NCBI RefSeq assembly: GCF_043643765.1
Contig: NZ_JBHZSP010000016.1
Coordinates: 1 to 64,000, forward strand
Direction of reading: 5' to 3'
DNA length: 64,000 bases
Source: Marinomonas posidonica_A
GTDB lineage: Bacteria; Pseudomonadota; Gammaproteobacteria; Pseudomonadales; Marinomonadaceae
Below, piece by piece: positions 34,808-43,217 of the stretch. Positions within the stretch are counted from its first letter, which is position 1, and every line of letters starts with the position of its first letter. Under the pieces are notes generated by a model. The model had not been told where the DNA came from. It saw only the letters and a list, made by a program, of their open reading frames with translations, and searched no databases. A program made the position numbers and the translations under genes.

Positions 34808-35800
34808 ATGAAAGCGGCAAAAAAAACAGCAATCCGATTGACTCTTTTAGCCAGTCTCATCTCAAGTACTTCTGTCATTGCAGCAGACCAAGTCACTTTT
34901 CAGCTAGATTGGTTACCAGGTGGTGATAAAGCACCTGTCTATGTAGGGATTCAACAAGGATTTTTTGCCGAGGAAGATTTGGACGTCAGCATCGCCAGCG
35001 GGCGAGGTTCTACCGATGCCTTAACCAAAATGGCCACAGGACAATCAGACATAGGCAGTTCAGACATCAGTGCCTTAATGGCAGCAAAAGCACAAGACAA
35101 CGTACCAGTGGTTGCCGTTATGCCCTATTTCACGCAAGCACCGCACGCTTTCTTCGCCTTAAAAAGCAGTGGTATCCGTTCCATCAAAGATCTAAAAGGC
35201 AAAAAAGTCGCCACCTCTCCTTTTACTTCTTCAAACGCCTTCTTACCTTTGGTATTGAAAGAAAACAACTTAACAGAAGATGACATCAAGCTGGTGAAGT
35301 CCGATCCAGGCGCTTTGGCACCTATGATGATCACGGGGAATACCGACGCCATCATAGCTTGGGTGACCAACACGGCATTATTTATCGCACAAGCAAAAGA
35401 AGCGGGCAAAGAGATTGTTGAAATGCCTTGGTCTGATTCTGGCTTGTCTTTATACAGTTCATCTCTACTCGCTTCCGAGCGCTTCCTAGAGGAACGTCCC
35501 GATGTGGCGAAACGCTTCATTAAAGCCTTTGCTAAAGCCGTTAAATTTACCTATGAAAATCCGCAAGTCGCTGGGGAAGATCTTCACAAGATGGTGCCAG
35601 AAGTGGATGCCGACATAGTGGCTGCCCAAATAAAAAGCATTACAGGCTTAGTCTTTAACGATGTCACAGAGCAAGATGGCTTTGGTCACTTCACTTCTGA
35701 GCGTATCAAACAAACGTGGCAATATGCCGCTGAGGCCAATGGTCTAAGCCAAGACGCCCTTACCCCTGAAACAGCAGTAAACAGCCGTTTCTTCAAGTAA
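34808..35800 (+). CDS. ABC transporter substrate-binding protein, NMT1/THI5-like
   Basis: A 330-residue periplasmic binding protein. The signal peptide runs MKAAKKTAIRLTLLASLISS to an AA-D cleavage region, followed by VTFQLDWLPGGDKAPVYVGIQQGFFAEEDLDV, the hallmark of the NMT1/SsuA-like group that binds pyrimidines, purine-like rings, sulfonates or nitrate. The ATG at 34808 with GGAG upstream is used; earlier in-frame starts fall on the promoter. It heads an operon with an ATPase and permease. Downstream deaminase and oxygenase genes suggest a nitrogen heterocycle as substrate (inference). Confidence 0.88.
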   Translation: MKAAKKTAIRLTLLASLISSTSVIAADQVTFQLDWLPGGDKAPVYVGIQQGFFAEEDLDVSIASGRGSTDALTKMATGQSDIGSSDISALMAAKAQDNVPVVAVMPYFTQAPHAFFALKSSGIRSIKDLKGKKVATSPFTSSNAFLPLVLKENNLTEDDIKLVKSDPGALAPMMITGNTDAIIAWVTNTALFIAQAKEAGKEIVEMPWSDSGLSLYSSSLLASERFLEERPDVAKRFIKAFAKAVKFTYENPQVAGEDLHKMVPEVDADIVAAQIKSITGLVFNDVTEQDGFGHFTSERIKQTWQYAAEANGLSQDALTPETAVNSRFFK

Positions 35801-35831
35801 TTCAACTGTTATAAATCAAGGTAGTCTTTAC

Positions 35832-36614
35832 ATGGATCAAGCAAAAAACTCTGCCTACGTCAGTATGCAAGGCGTCGGCCACCAATACGACTCTCAAGCC
35901 CCACTGGTCGTAAAAGACATAGACTTGGATATTCATCGCCACGAATTTGTGGCGGTGGTTGGCCCTTCCGGCTGCGGTAAATCTACGTTACTTCGCATGG
36001 TATCTGGCTTACTTATTCCTTCTCAAGGACAGGTTTCGGTATTCAATCGCCCGGTTACGGAACCCCGAGACGACGTGGGAATTGTGTTCCAAAAGGCCAA
36101 CCTATTACCTTGGTTGACGGTTCGTAAAAACGTCTTATTTCCGCTCAAACACAAATATGGCAGTTATTCTGCCGCGGACGAGAAACGCGCTAACGAATTA
36201 TTGGAGATGGCGGGGTTAACTCAGTTTGCGGATAAAATGCCCGATGAATTGTCTGGTGGTATGCAGCAAAGAGTTGGCATAGTGCGCGCCTTGCTGTTGA
36301 ACCCCGACATTTTATTAATGGACGAACCTTTTTCCGCGTTAGATGCCCTAACACGAGAACAAATTGGATTTGATCTCTTAAAAATATGGCGAGAGCACCC
36401 TAAAACGGTCCTTTTCATCACCCACTCCATCAGCGAAGCCGTATTACTGTCTGACCGAATTCTGGTGATGAGTAAACGCCCTGGTACGGTGTTGGATTTG
36501 ATCGAAGTGGATCTACCTCGTCCTCGCTCTTCTAAAACCATCAATTCTCCCCGCTTTGCAGAGTTAACCGACCTAATTCGAGGCTATATTTATGAACCAG
36601 ATGTCCCAGCATAA
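35832..36614 (+). CDS. ABC transporter ATP-binding protein (NitT/TauT type)
   Basis: The 260-residue ATPase powers the importer. It has Walker A GPSGCGKST, the Q loop VGIVFQKANLLPWLTV, the signature LSGGMQQRVGIVRALLL, Walker B ILLMDEPFSALD and the switch His in LFITHSISEA. The stop lies 23 bp inside the permease gene. Its partners are the upstream binding protein and the downstream permease. Confidence 0.93.
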   Translation: MDQAKNSAYVSMQGVGHQYDSQAPLVVKDIDLDIHRHEFVAVVGPSGCGKSTLLRMVSGLLIPSQGQVSVFNRPVTEPRDDVGIVFQKANLLPWLTVRKNVLFPLKHKYGSYSAADEKRANELLEMAGLTQFADKMPDELSGGMQQRVGIVRALLLNPDILLMDEPFSALDALTREQIGFDLLKIWREHPKTVLFITHSISEAVLLSDRILVMSKRPGTVLDLIEVDLPRPRSSKTINSPRFAELTDLIRGYIYEPDVPA

Positions 36615-37386
36615 ACCTTGGCTTGCGCAACAAGCAAACCGTTTTGCTCCTGCACTCTTCTTTATTGGGTTAGTGGTATTGTGGGAGCTCGTTTGTCAGC
36701 TTGGTAAGGTACCGAATTACATCTTACCTTCGCCCTCTGCCATCATCACGGCTTTCTTCAATGTGGATTTTTCACGCTGGATGGTGCATTTATGGGCCAC
36801 ATTGAGAGTGGCATTGATGGGCTTTGCCCTGTCTATTTTAATTGCCATTCCGATGTCCATTGGCATGATGCGCTCTCAACTGATGAATCGTATCCTTTAC
36901 CCAGCCTTGATTGTCATTCAATCAACGCCGGTGGTGGCGGTAGCACCATTGATCATCGTCTTGCTAGGCACAGACGACCCTTCACGTGTGCTGATTACCT
37001 GCTTAATCACCTTTTTCCCATTAGTCGTTTCGACCACCACAGGTATGTTGGAAACGCCACCTGAAATGATCGAACTTAGCCAGTCCTTGCGCGCCCCTCG
37101 CTACCGTGAAACCTGGCAAATTCGAATTCCCTATGCCATCCCACATATTTTCAGTGGCTTACGTGTTTCCATTACCCTTGCGATTATTGGTGCTGTGGTG
37201 GCGGAATTTGTTGCCGCGGAAGAAGGTCTGGGGTATTTCATCCAGTTCTCCACCTCTTTCTTTAAGATTCCTCAAGCCTTTGCCGGTTTGATCTTCTTAT
37301 CCATCATAAGCTTATTGTTGTTTAAATCTGTGCAGTGGATTCAAGCTTGGCTGTTTCCTTGGAGCTTACCTAAAAAGCGCAGTTAA
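36592..37386 (+). CDS. ABC transporter permease (NitT/TauT type)
   Basis: A 264-residue inner-membrane protein with about six helices and the BPD-transport EAA loop (ELSQSLRAPRYRETWQIRIPYAIPHIFSGLRVS). The start overlaps the ATPase gene by 23 bp, with GAGG eight bases before the ATG. The N terminus resembles permeases of the nitrate/sulfonate/pyrimidine group (VLWELVCQLGKVPNYILPSPSAI). Confidence 0.93.
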   Translation: MNQMSQHKPWLAQQANRFAPALFFIGLVVLWELVCQLGKVPNYILPSPSAIITAFFNVDFSRWMVHLWATLRVALMGFALSILIAIPMSIGMMRSQLMNRILYPALIVIQSTPVVAVAPLIIVLLGTDDPSRVLITCLITFFPLVVSTTTGMLETPPEMIELSQSLRAPRYRETWQIRIPYAIPHIFSGLRVSITLAIIGAVVAEFVAAEEGLGYFIQFSTSFFKIPQAFAGLIFLSIISLLLFKSVQWIQAWLFPWSLPKKRS

Positions 37387-37453
37387 GGCAGGTAACAAAA
37401 AAGACAGACAACAATATTTAACTCATATTAAGCACACTAATTAGAGAATAAGC

Positions 37454-37951
37454 ATGACCTTTGTAGAACAGGACACAGCCTTATCCGACCAAGATAAAAT
37501 CTTCCTCCGCCAAAGCTTTGCTTTGGCGGAGGAAGCCAAACAACAAGGCATTCACCCATTCGCCGCTCTCTTAGTAGATGCACAAGGCAACATCCTCATG
37601 ACACAGGTAAATGGCTATTTACCTGACTTTGATATGACAGGTCATGCAGAACGCAAACTGATGACCCGAGCCAGCAAGGCTTATCGCCCCGACTTTCTCG
37701 CCGATTGCACCATGTATGTTTCAGCAGAACCTTGCGCTATGTGTGCCGGAGCGTCCTACTGGGCAGGCTTGGGAAGATTGGTCTATGGACTCAGCGAAGC
37801 TAGCCTAAAAGACATTACTGGCAATCACCCTGAAAACCCAACTTTGGATCTTCCCTGTCGCACTGTGTTTGACTCTGGTCAACGCCAAGTTAAAGTGATT
37901 GGCCCTTGTTTGGAAAAAGAGGCCGCAAAATTGCATGAAGATTTCTGGTAA
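37454..37951 (+). CDS. Cytidine-deaminase-fold nucleobase deaminase (guanine deaminase-like)
   Basis: A 165-residue zinc enzyme with the catalytic set H64-A-E66 (GHAERKLM) and P93-C94-x-x-C97 (AEPCAMCAGA). The C-terminal tail HEDFW is typical of bacterial guanine deaminases of the GuaD type, which make xanthine. Xanthine dehydrogenase is encoded 5 kb away, supporting a purine role. Other nucleobase substrates cannot be excluded. It lies 67 bp after the permease gene in the same direction. Codons 16-28 contain a perfect 15-bp inverted repeat. Confidence 0.82.
   Translation: MTFVEQDTALSDQDKIFLRQSFALAEEAKQQGIHPFAALLVDAQGNILMTQVNGYLPDFDMTGHAERKLMTRASKAYRPDFLADCTMYVSAEPCAMCAGASYWAGLGRLVYGLSEASLKDITGNHPENPTLDLPCRTVFDSGQRQVKVIGPCLEKEAAKLHEDFW
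37501..37535 (+). repeat. Perfect 15-bp inverted repeat inside the deaminase gene
   Basis: CTTCCTCCGCCAAAG at 37501-37515 and its exact reverse complement at 37521-37535 are separated by 5 nt. The RNA would form a very stable hairpin over codons 16-28, close to the start of translation. Confidence 0.85.
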
Positions 37952-38052
37952 TACCAAGATTTTATAAAATTCGGAGTAGAAGCTGTCAGGCGATTCAAAC
38001 CAGTCTCGCTAGGTCATTGCTCCATTTCCCAACAGTAAGATTAGGAGATGTT

Positions 38053-39042
38053 ATGACCGCTTCATACTCACTTGAAGAACTCAATCGTGAAACTACCTTT
38101 GGTGGTGCCGGACAAGACGCCGACGACAGAGAAGTTCGCGTCATCGATATGAGCGATTTTGAAAATCGTCGCGATGAAATACGCGAACAACTTTGGCTCG
38201 CTGCCACAGAAATTGGCTTTTTCCAACTCAGTCATCATGGCATTGCCCAGCAAGATATTGACGCTGCTTTCGTGGAATCTGAACGCTTCTTTGCGTTACC
38301 AGAAAGCATTAAGAACCAATATCCCAGACCCAAAGGCGTCAATGCAGGCTGGGAAAGTCGAAGCCAAATTCGTCCTTCTACTGGTACGCAAGATCAAAAA
38401 GAATCCTACCAAATTACTCAGTATCATATGGATGGTCTCTGGCCAACGGAGAAAGAGTTGCCCGATTTTCAAGCCAATACTCTGGCATTCGAAAAACAAT
38501 GCTGGGAGCTTGGCATGAAGGTGCTGTCTTGCTTTGCCGAAAAGCTTGGGTTCGAACAAGATTTCTTCAGTAAAGCGCATGATCCACAACAAACGGATTA
38601 TCAAAGTACCTTGCGCTTGCTGCATTACTACCCAACCCATGGAGTGACAGAGCAAGGCAATATATGGCGTGCTGGCGCGCACACCGACTTTGATTGCCTG
38701 ACTCTGCTCTTCCAGCATGAAGGTCATGGAGGATTACAAGTCTGCCCAGGAGAAGAAGCCCAAAGCCAGCGTTGGACGAACATCCCTCCTCGTGGCGATG
38801 TCATTACCTGCAATATCGGTGACATGCTAATGCGCTGGAGCGACGATCAACTCAAATCAAATTTACACCGAGTTCGCCAACCAAGAATCGATGAGTACTG
38901 TGGCAGTCGCCACTCTATCGCTTTCTTTTGTCAGGCCAATAAATCGCAACTTATCCAAGGGCCAAATAAACGCTATCAGGCCATTCGTGCTGATGACTTT
39001 CTCAATCAGCGTATCCAAGCCAACTTTGTTGAAAGCAAATAA
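38053..39042 (+). CDS. Isopenicillin N synthase-family 2-oxoglutarate/Fe(II) oxygenase
   Basis: A 329-residue non-heme iron enzyme. The DIOX_N part shows VIDMSDF and ATEIGFFQLSHHGI; the catalytic jelly roll keeps H210-x-D212 (AGAHTDFDCLTLL), H272 (NLHRVRQP) and R286-x-S288, the usual 2-oxoglutarate-binding pair. The ATG at 38053 has GGAG upstream. The reaction cannot be named from sequence; bacterial members hydroxylate or ring-modify small molecules. Placement behind a nitrogen-compound importer and deaminase suggests a role in heterocycle use. Confidence 0.87.
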   Translation: MTASYSLEELNRETTFGGAGQDADDREVRVIDMSDFENRRDEIREQLWLAATEIGFFQLSHHGIAQQDIDAAFVESERFFALPESIKNQYPRPKGVNAGWESRSQIRPSTGTQDQKESYQITQYHMDGLWPTEKELPDFQANTLAFEKQCWELGMKVLSCFAEKLGFEQDFFSKAHDPQQTDYQSTLRLLHYYPTHGVTEQGNIWRAGAHTDFDCLTLLFQHEGHGGLQVCPGEEAQSQRWTNIPPRGDVITCNIGDMLMRWSDDQLKSNLHRVRQPRIDEYCGSRHSIAFFCQANKSQLIQGPNKRYQAIRADDFLNQRIQANFVESK

Positions 39043-39051
39043 ACCCCATTC

Positions 39052-39083
39052 GCCAAGTTGCATAAAACGTAGCTTGGCTTTAT
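39052..39083 (+). terminator. Possible terminator of the importer operon
   Basis: GCCAAG pairs with CTTGGC around 15 nt and is followed by TTTATT. The stem is short, so this is a weak call. Confidence 0.4.
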
Positions 39084-39188
39084 TAAACTAAAAATTCGTT
39101 TATAAAAACGCACAAGTTTTTAAAACATATCTATACTCAATATCGTAGGAGGTTGTCTTTATAAACATACTTTATAAGCTGAACTAAC

Positions 39189-39614
39189 ATGCGTAAAACC
39201 ATCATTATCTATTTCAATATTTTGCTAGTGGGGATTATTTTAGTTCTCTACTTACCCACTTATAGTAATACCAAACAAACCAATAATGCCCTTTACACTA
39301 TAGACGGAGATTCTCTAATCTTCCCCTATTCGCTGAGTAACATGCGCTTACCAAGCTCACATCAAGATGCTGAATATACTTTACGAGTAGGGTTGTATCG
39401 CACATTAGAGCAAGCAACAAATAAAGCACAAAGCATCCAATTCAATGCACCTCTTCTGGTAATAAAAGCTAAAGACAATCAAAAAGAGTGGTTCTTTGTT
39501 TTAGTAGGTCGTTATTCTAGCGAACTCACCGCTGAACAAGCGAAACGACAATTGCAGGATAATGGTGTGTCTTCGACTATCAGTGTGTGGCCCACAATTC
39601 CAAATAATCGTTAA
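39189..39614 (+). CDS. SPOR-domain-like single-helix membrane protein
   Basis: A 141-residue protein with an N-terminal anchor (residues 4-24, TIIIYFNILLVGIILVLYLP) and a periplasmic C-terminal segment (YTLRVGLYRTLEQATNKAQSI; WFFVLVGRYSSELTAEQAKRQL) with the two-repeat layout of SPOR domains, which bind denuded septal peptidoglycan. No good ribosome site is seen. It is probably a single-gene unit. Confidence 0.68.
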   Translation: MRKTIIIYFNILLVGIILVLYLPTYSNTKQTNNALYTIDGDSLIFPYSLSNMRLPSSHQDAEYTLRVGLYRTLEQATNKAQSIQFNAPLLVIKAKDNQKEWFFVLVGRYSSELTAEQAKRQLQDNGVSSTISVWPTIPNNR

Positions 39615-39667
39615 GAGTCTAATGCGCTACATCCATCCAAATGTCAGCGCATCAGTCGTCATTCATA

Positions 39668-39973
39668 CTATGCTGATGTGTTATTAGGTACGCCTGCAAA
39701 ATCTATAGTTCCCCCTTCTGCACAAGCAAAACAAAACTCTTCCCCATTCACCAAAACGGCACAACCAAAGCCTTTAGTATGTCCTGGAGCAGGATCAGCG
39801 AAAGCAGCATTAAAATACTGCTTAGAAATCCCACCATTTGAGAAAAAAATTTGAGTGTGCCCTTGGTCTAAAATGTCCTGCAGCTCTGCCGTTACATCGA
39901 GGGTCGAATTTTTTGAGGCTGATATTGCTGCCCCCCAAAAAGCAGATCTGACCATGTAGATACTTTGTGTCAT
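39668..39973 (-). CDS. Small protein of unknown function
   Basis: A 101-residue protein with AAAGGAG before its ATG, so it is likely translated. It has no signal peptide or membrane segment. Conserved-looking blocks are VRSAFWGAAISASKNSTLDVT, LQDILDQGHTQIFFSNGGIS and FADPAPGHTKGFGCAVLVNG; the pattern DVT..LQ..(short)..DPAPG..K recalls small beta-sandwich proteins found in cyanobacteria and fungi, but I cannot name the family. Two Cys near the C terminus (FCFACAEGG) could bind metal or form a disulfide. Confidence 0.65.
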   Translation of the reverse strand: MTQSIYMVRSAFWGAAISASKNSTLDVTAELQDILDQGHTQIFFSNGGISKQYFNAAFADPAPGHTKGFGCAVLVNGEEFCFACAEGGTIDFAGVPNNTSA

Positions 39974-40195
39974 CGTATTGCTCCTTTCAGTTTAAATTCA
40001 CCAAATAAAATCAGGGTGGTATACAGACATATAAAAAACGTCTTTAACTACCTGTCGTCTCCCATTTAGAAGAACCACTCCATAATCAAACGAAGTGGAT
40101 TTTGTCTCTTCTTAAACAAGGATATAAATTTGCAAGCGATAGAGATTGGCCTCAAAGCGGATATTCACGGGGAAAATCGTGACGAGCGACACAAG
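39974..40195. other. Non-coding region
   Basis: About 220 bp holding the promoter of the upstream small gene and the 3' end of the channel operon. No clear terminator hairpin was seen. Confidence 0.4.
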
Positions 40196-41332
40196 TTAAT
40201 TTAGGTATTGTTCATAGTAAATCTGCCAAGCTTTACTGTTCACTGTGGTGAGTATTTGTCTATTGATGGGTTTGGTGAGTGAGCTGTTTCTTGTCATTAT
40301 GATGGAATAGTTCTTTTGCTCTAAATCAAGCGGCAAAACCGTTACACCTTTTAAATAGCCTGAGCTAATCAGAAACTGCATTTCTTCTTTACTGTGTATA
40401 AAGGCATCCAAGCGTTTTTCTTGTAGACCAAGCATAACTTGACTCCACGAGAACAATTGCTGACTATCTTGAAGACCGTGTTCCTGTAAAAAGTCCACGA
40501 CACTCTGGCCTTTTAAATCGGAATCAAGCGCATTCAGATAGGCTATTTTCTTACCGTCTAAATCCTTTACATTGCTTATTTGCGCCCCTAAGCCTTGCAG
40601 GGTTAATGCGGATGTCAATAATGCGGTCACGATGGAGACAAAGCTCACCCCAAAAAACATCAAAATGATCACCAATACTTGCCCTACTCTATGCTTCACC
40701 TCAAAGGGACTTCCCTGCCCCGAAAACACCAATAAGGTTGCCCATATCATGGCGTTGTAAAACCCCCTTAATGGGCCATCGGTAAACAGGGGATTGAGGC
40801 TTTTATGTTCTGCTTGCCAGTACAATAAAGCAGTACAAACCATCATGGATAAGAGCACCAGTAGAACGAAAAGAGTCTCCATAAAAGGGAAGTTTTGCAA
40901 CAAACGAACAAGACTTGCCCAACCAGACTCTTCTGCCACTAATACACCAATGTGGCCTTTAAAATAACTGTGAGAAAAGTCTGCCACACCTTCCACATCA
41001 GCATTAGGGACAAAAGGCCCAAGCACCACATCAACCTCTTGCTGACTAAGCGCGCTGACTATGTCTTGATCATCCACAAACTCTGTAAATCGATACGAAA
41101 GCTGTAGGCAGTCTGCTATCTCTCGCCACAAGTCGGCCGTAATGCCAGACCAACCAGCATTATCAATCACAGTAGCATTTGATTCATAAAGGAAAGGAGG
41201 AGAAAACTTCACCGCAACGATAAGGGGTTTCGTATTATCCGTCTTGGCAACGTCCAAACACTCGGCGTGGGCAACCGTAGCAGTCGCGAGTATGAACAGT
41301 CCCATAGCGAGAATAAAACGAATGAGACTCAT
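40196..41332 (-). CDS. Prokaryotic ionotropic glutamate-receptor-like channel protein
   Basis: A 378-residue protein with a signal peptide (FILAMGLFILATATVAHA), a bacterial solute-binding lobe 1 (PLIVAVKFSPPFLYE; GITADLWREIADCLQ), then helix 1 (about 151-173), a pore loop (190-207), helix 2 (217-240) and lobe 2 (NVKDLDGKKIAYLN). This is the GluR0 layout. The filter region reads FSGQGSPFE, not the K+-channel TVGYG. Ligand-gated ion flow is the expected role, but the ion is unknown. It is the last gene of a minus-strand operon, overlapping the HAD gene (ATGA). Confidence 0.82.
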   Translation of the reverse strand: MSLIRFILAMGLFILATATVAHAECLDVAKTDNTKPLIVAVKFSPPFLYESNATVIDNAGWSGITADLWREIADCLQLSYRFTEFVDDQDIVSALSQQEVDVVLGPFVPNADVEGVADFSHSYFKGHIGVLVAEESGWASLVRLLQNFPFMETLFVLLVLLSMMVCTALLYWQAEHKSLNPLFTDGPLRGFYNAMIWATLLVFSGQGSPFEVKHRVGQVLVIILMFFGVSFVSIVTALLTSALTLQGLGAQISNVKDLDGKKIAYLNALDSDLKGQSVVDFLQEHGLQDSQQLFSWSQVMLGLQEKRLDAFIHSKEEMQFLISSGYLKGVTVLPLDLEQKNYSIIMTRNSSLTKPINRQILTTVNSKAWQIYYEQYLN

Positions 41333-42033
41333 GGCTGCCTGCCAGAAAAATACACGTTCATTTGAGCAGGAGAATGAAAATAATATTTCGGCTGGTAACT
41401 CACCAAATCTTCGAATTTGTTGTAGCCCCACAAAGCCGCAACAGAAGCGATACCAGCACGCTTAGCACAAAGTAAATCGGCTGGGGCATCGCCTATCATT
41501 AAAGTGCGTTCAGCGCAGGCGTCATAGTACTTCATGTAGTCAATCAACACGGTGGGGTCAGGCTTTGCAGGCGCTTGATCCGCTCCCATCACTTGATCAA
41601 AATACTGCAACAGGCTCAAACGATTCAATAATTCCCCTGCTCGTTGGCCGTCCTTCCCTGTGGCAACACATAAGGTTTTCCCTTGTTTTTTTAAGGTTTT
41701 TAATAACTCATCCATGCCTTGGTATGGCTGCACATAAGCCGCCAAATAACGACTGTGACGAACGAAATAGGGAGACAATTCTTCGGGAAGCCCCAACTCC
41801 CTCATAATCTGCTTAAAACCTTTCCCCAAATGCTTCTGATATTCACTGAATAAAGCCTCAACAGAACGACTTGTTACGGAAAATCCAAAATAATCAAATA
41901 AAGAAGCTCTAAACGCCATCTTCATCACCATTAAACTATCGACTATTACCCCATCCATATCAAAAATGAGTAATTGATAATCTTCTGCTGCTTGAGTCAC
42001 TATATGGTCGTTGTGAGTATCAAGGTTCGGCAT
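41329..42033 (-). CDS. HAD-superfamily phosphatase (phosphoglycolate phosphatase-like)
   Basis: A 234-residue cytoplasmic hydrolase. It shows motif I LLIFDMDGVIVDS (nucleophile D25, acid D27), motif II VATGKD, the Lys motif AKPDPTVL and motif IV MIGDAPADLLCAKRAG with C1-type cap (about 40-110). It resembles Gph and PhnX-type enzymes; the substrate is unknown. The ATG at 42033 with GAGG six bases before it lies inside the end of the preceding gene. Its stop overlaps the channel gene start. Confidence 0.87.
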   Translation of the reverse strand: MPNLDTHNDHIVTQAAEDYQLLIFDMDGVIVDSLMVMKMAFRASLFDYFGFSVTSRSVEALFSEYQKHLGKGFKQIMRELGLPEELSPYFVRHSRYLAAYVQPYQGMDELLKTLKKQGKTLCVATGKDGQRAGELLNRLSLLQYFDQVMGADQAPAKPDPTVLIDYMKYYDACAERTLMIGDAPADLLCAKRAGIASVAALWGYNKFEDLVSYQPKYYFHSPAQMNVYFSGRQP

Positions 42034-43204
42034 ACAAAACCTCTGACACATCGTCAAAAAGATAAAGCCCTGTTTCTTTGGCATACGCCTGATAAATAGC
42101 AGGTAAGCGGTTATTACAAAACTGTTTGGTTTTGCGAGCCGCCAATCCAACTAAAAACTGCTCCGCTCGTTTAACGCTACTATCAACAAGCGCCAGCTCT
42201 TGTCTGTCAAATTTCATCAAATTCACCAGCTCTTTGCCCTGCTCCTGACCTGCGATAGCAACCGTCATCATACCGCCGTCGTCGACAAAGTTGGTACCAG
42301 CCCCTAAAACAGGGTATTTAGCATGAGCAATCGTCCAATGGATCAATTGTTTAGCGGGTACAAACTGATTACTCCTAGCTTGAGTTTTCACTTGCTGATA
42401 ATTGGCTATCAATAACATGGCTTTATTCTCGTTAGCCTGTTCAACCTGCTGCTTCCATTGTGCAAATGTGTCAACAGTAGCAGGCTCAATAAGCTGTAAA
42501 GGAAACCAGCTAAATTGACGATAACCAGCTAGTTCTCGCTGTGCCGTTGGAGAATTATCATTGAGTGGTAAAACGGCTGTTGCTCTTTCGTCGCCACAAT
42601 AAAGACTCAAATCCAATAAGGTTTCAGACAGGGAAACGAAATTCTTATGCTCATAGATTCCTTGGGTATTGACGGCCTCAAAGTAGCCATATGGCTTCAC
42701 ACTGTAATTCACGCCGGCAAAGATAATTTGTGGCAAAGCGTCCCAGTCTTTTAAGTACGTTTGTTGATAGAAATCGATATTCTGATCAGGGCAATCCTGA
42801 CTGAATAGCTGCTCTGCCAGACTTTGCTCAGGGAAACGCTTATCCTCATAGGCAAGATAATGCGCACCAATCAGCTGTTGCGCCAAATCATCGACCAAAA
42901 GAATGTAGTTTGGCTTCCAATCGTTAATGCCATACAAAACGTCCCTTGTTGCACGACGACGAAAATTACACCCATTATGGTTTTTTAAATCCATGTAATG
43001 AAAGCGAACCTGTGTAGACGGAAAGTCGCTTTTAAGTTTATTTAGTATGCCTTCATCGATTGAGTTAACCCAACTCAAATCCGTGTTATAGGAATGAATC
43101 ACATACACCCTAGGCTCGTTCTTTTTATGCTGCCAAACCAATACCACAGCAATAGATACGACAAACAGAATGGTCAATTTAATGGCACTGTTAATCATTT
43201 TCAT
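42020..43204 (-). CDS. Membrane-anchored periplasmic-binding-like protein
   Basis: A 394-residue protein with an N-terminal anchor or uncleaved signal (residues 8-24) and a large periplasmic domain. PRVYVIHSYNTDLSWVNSIDEGILNKL and ILLVDDLAQQLIGAHYL resemble the ABC_sub_bind (type I periplasmic-binding) family found in sensor proteins and orphan ABC systems. AAGGAG precedes the start. No ABC ATPase or permease is nearby, so it probably serves as a sensor or carrier for the SLC13 transporter 13 bp upstream. The HAD gene starts inside its end. Confidence 0.72.
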   Translation of the reverse strand: MKMINSAIKLTILFVVSIAVVLVWQHKKNEPRVYVIHSYNTDLSWVNSIDEGILNKLKSDFPSTQVRFHYMDLKNHNGCNFRRRATRDVLYGINDWKPNYILLVDDLAQQLIGAHYLAYEDKRFPEQSLAEQLFSQDCPDQNIDFYQQTYLKDWDALPQIIFAGVNYSVKPYGYFEAVNTQGIYEHKNFVSLSETLLDLSLYCGDERATAVLPLNDNSPTAQRELAGYRQFSWFPLQLIEPATVDTFAQWKQQVEQANENKAMLLIANYQQVKTQARSNQFVPAKQLIHWTIAHAKYPVLGAGTNFVDDGGMMTVAIAGQEQGKELVNLMKFDRQELALVDSSVKRAEQFLVGLAARKTKQFCNNRLPAIYQAYAKETGLYLFDDVSEVLYAEP

Positions 43205-43217
43205 GTTTTCAATCTCC

